Below the pieces are notes generated by a model. That model worked only from the letters and a program-made list of their open reading frames with translations, had not been told where the DNA came from and made no database searches. A stretch of DNA of 32,039 bases, from the NCBI GenBank assembly GCA_026419405.1, contig JANZZL010000004.1, positions 1-32,039 of the forward strand. Reading direction: 5' to 3'. Origin of the DNA: Paracoccaceae bacterium. Lineage in GTDB: Bacteria; Pseudomonadota; Alphaproteobacteria; Rhodobacterales; Rhodobacteraceae. Both the position numbers and the translations under genes were made by a program. The first letter of the stretch is position 1. Every line of letters begins with the position of its first letter. Shown here piece after piece: positions 31,980-32,039 of the stretch.

Positions 31980-32039
31980 GGCGCAGCCGCCGCCGGTTCC
32001 CCGTGTTGCCGCCGCGGGGCATCTGTGGCAAGACGGGCC

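Noticed and set aside
1-32039. Mobile element, prophage or CRISPR
   Set aside because: No transposase, integrase, terminal repeats or regularly spaced repeats were found; the two tRNA genes show no attachment-site duplication inside the window.

Overview
This is a chromosomal stretch from a very GC-rich alphaproteobacterium, most probably in the Rhodobacteraceae/Paracoccaceae group. The evidence is the third-position G/C bias, the housekeeping proteins (GatCA, PtsP, LysC, HisA/F/E, MetY, RluB/TadA), a class A RNase P RNA, and small families typical of that group (DUF1127, DUF1178, UPF0173, PhoX). I see no prophage, insertion sequence, integrase or CRISPR array. About 34 protein genes, RNase P RNA and two tRNA genes tile almost the whole window.

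Layout. 1-2.9 kb: rluB (cut by the window edge), tadA, a UPF0173 metallo-hydrolase and an alkaline-ceramidase-like membrane protein. 3.0-6.2 kb: gatC-gatA, an Excalibur-type lipoprotein and an AmpD-like amidase. 6.2-6.6 kb: rnpB, whose promoter lies inside the 3' end of the amidase gene. 6.65-8.8 kb: a LysR regulator divergent from a DUF1127 protein, then a Bax-inhibitor-1 membrane protein with a clear terminator. 8.8-12.2 kb: metY, a membrane-anchored tyrosine phosphatase and a DXD glycosyltransferase-like protein. 12.3-15.3 kb: an FAD amine oxidase, a short-chain dehydrogenase and a lytic transglycosylase. 15.3-17 kb: tRNA-Tyr, rlmB, a structured RNA candidate with an intrinsic terminator, and a CoA-binding protein. 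17-19.8 kb: hisE, hisF and hisA, with an HNH nuclease gene on the opposite strand between hisF and hisA. 19.9-23.6 kb: ptsP and lysC. 23.7-25.3 kb: an acyl-homoserine-lactone quorum-sensing locus (luxR, divergent from a 74-residue unknown gene coupled to luxI). 25.3-28.5 kb: phoX, DUF1178 and a Nudix hydrolase. 28.6-30.8 kb: a tight operon of a periplasmic glutathione peroxidase, an HDAC/AcuC-type deacetylase and ThpR. 30.8-32 kb: a threonine-dehydratase-like enzyme and tRNA-Cys.

Most of the window is housekeeping. The stretches that deserve attention are: (a) the luxR / small ORF / luxI locus with a dyad in the shared promoter; (b) a predicted H-type pseudoknot followed by an intrinsic terminator just upstream of the CoA-binding protein gene; (c) an HNH protein with a possible PUA/EVE-like N-terminal domain between hisF and hisA, beside an 18-bp perfect palindrome; (d) the bacterial ceramidase-fold protein; and (e) the peroxidase-deacetylase-ThpR operon. 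Both tRNA genes have promoters of the same form (TTGnnC, 17 bp, TATCCC), and the rnpB promoter has its -10 overlapping the stop codon of the preceding gene.

The last 60 bases (31980-32039) hold nothing I can assign. Everything here was read by eye from the sequence; family names rest on motif recognition, not on searches.
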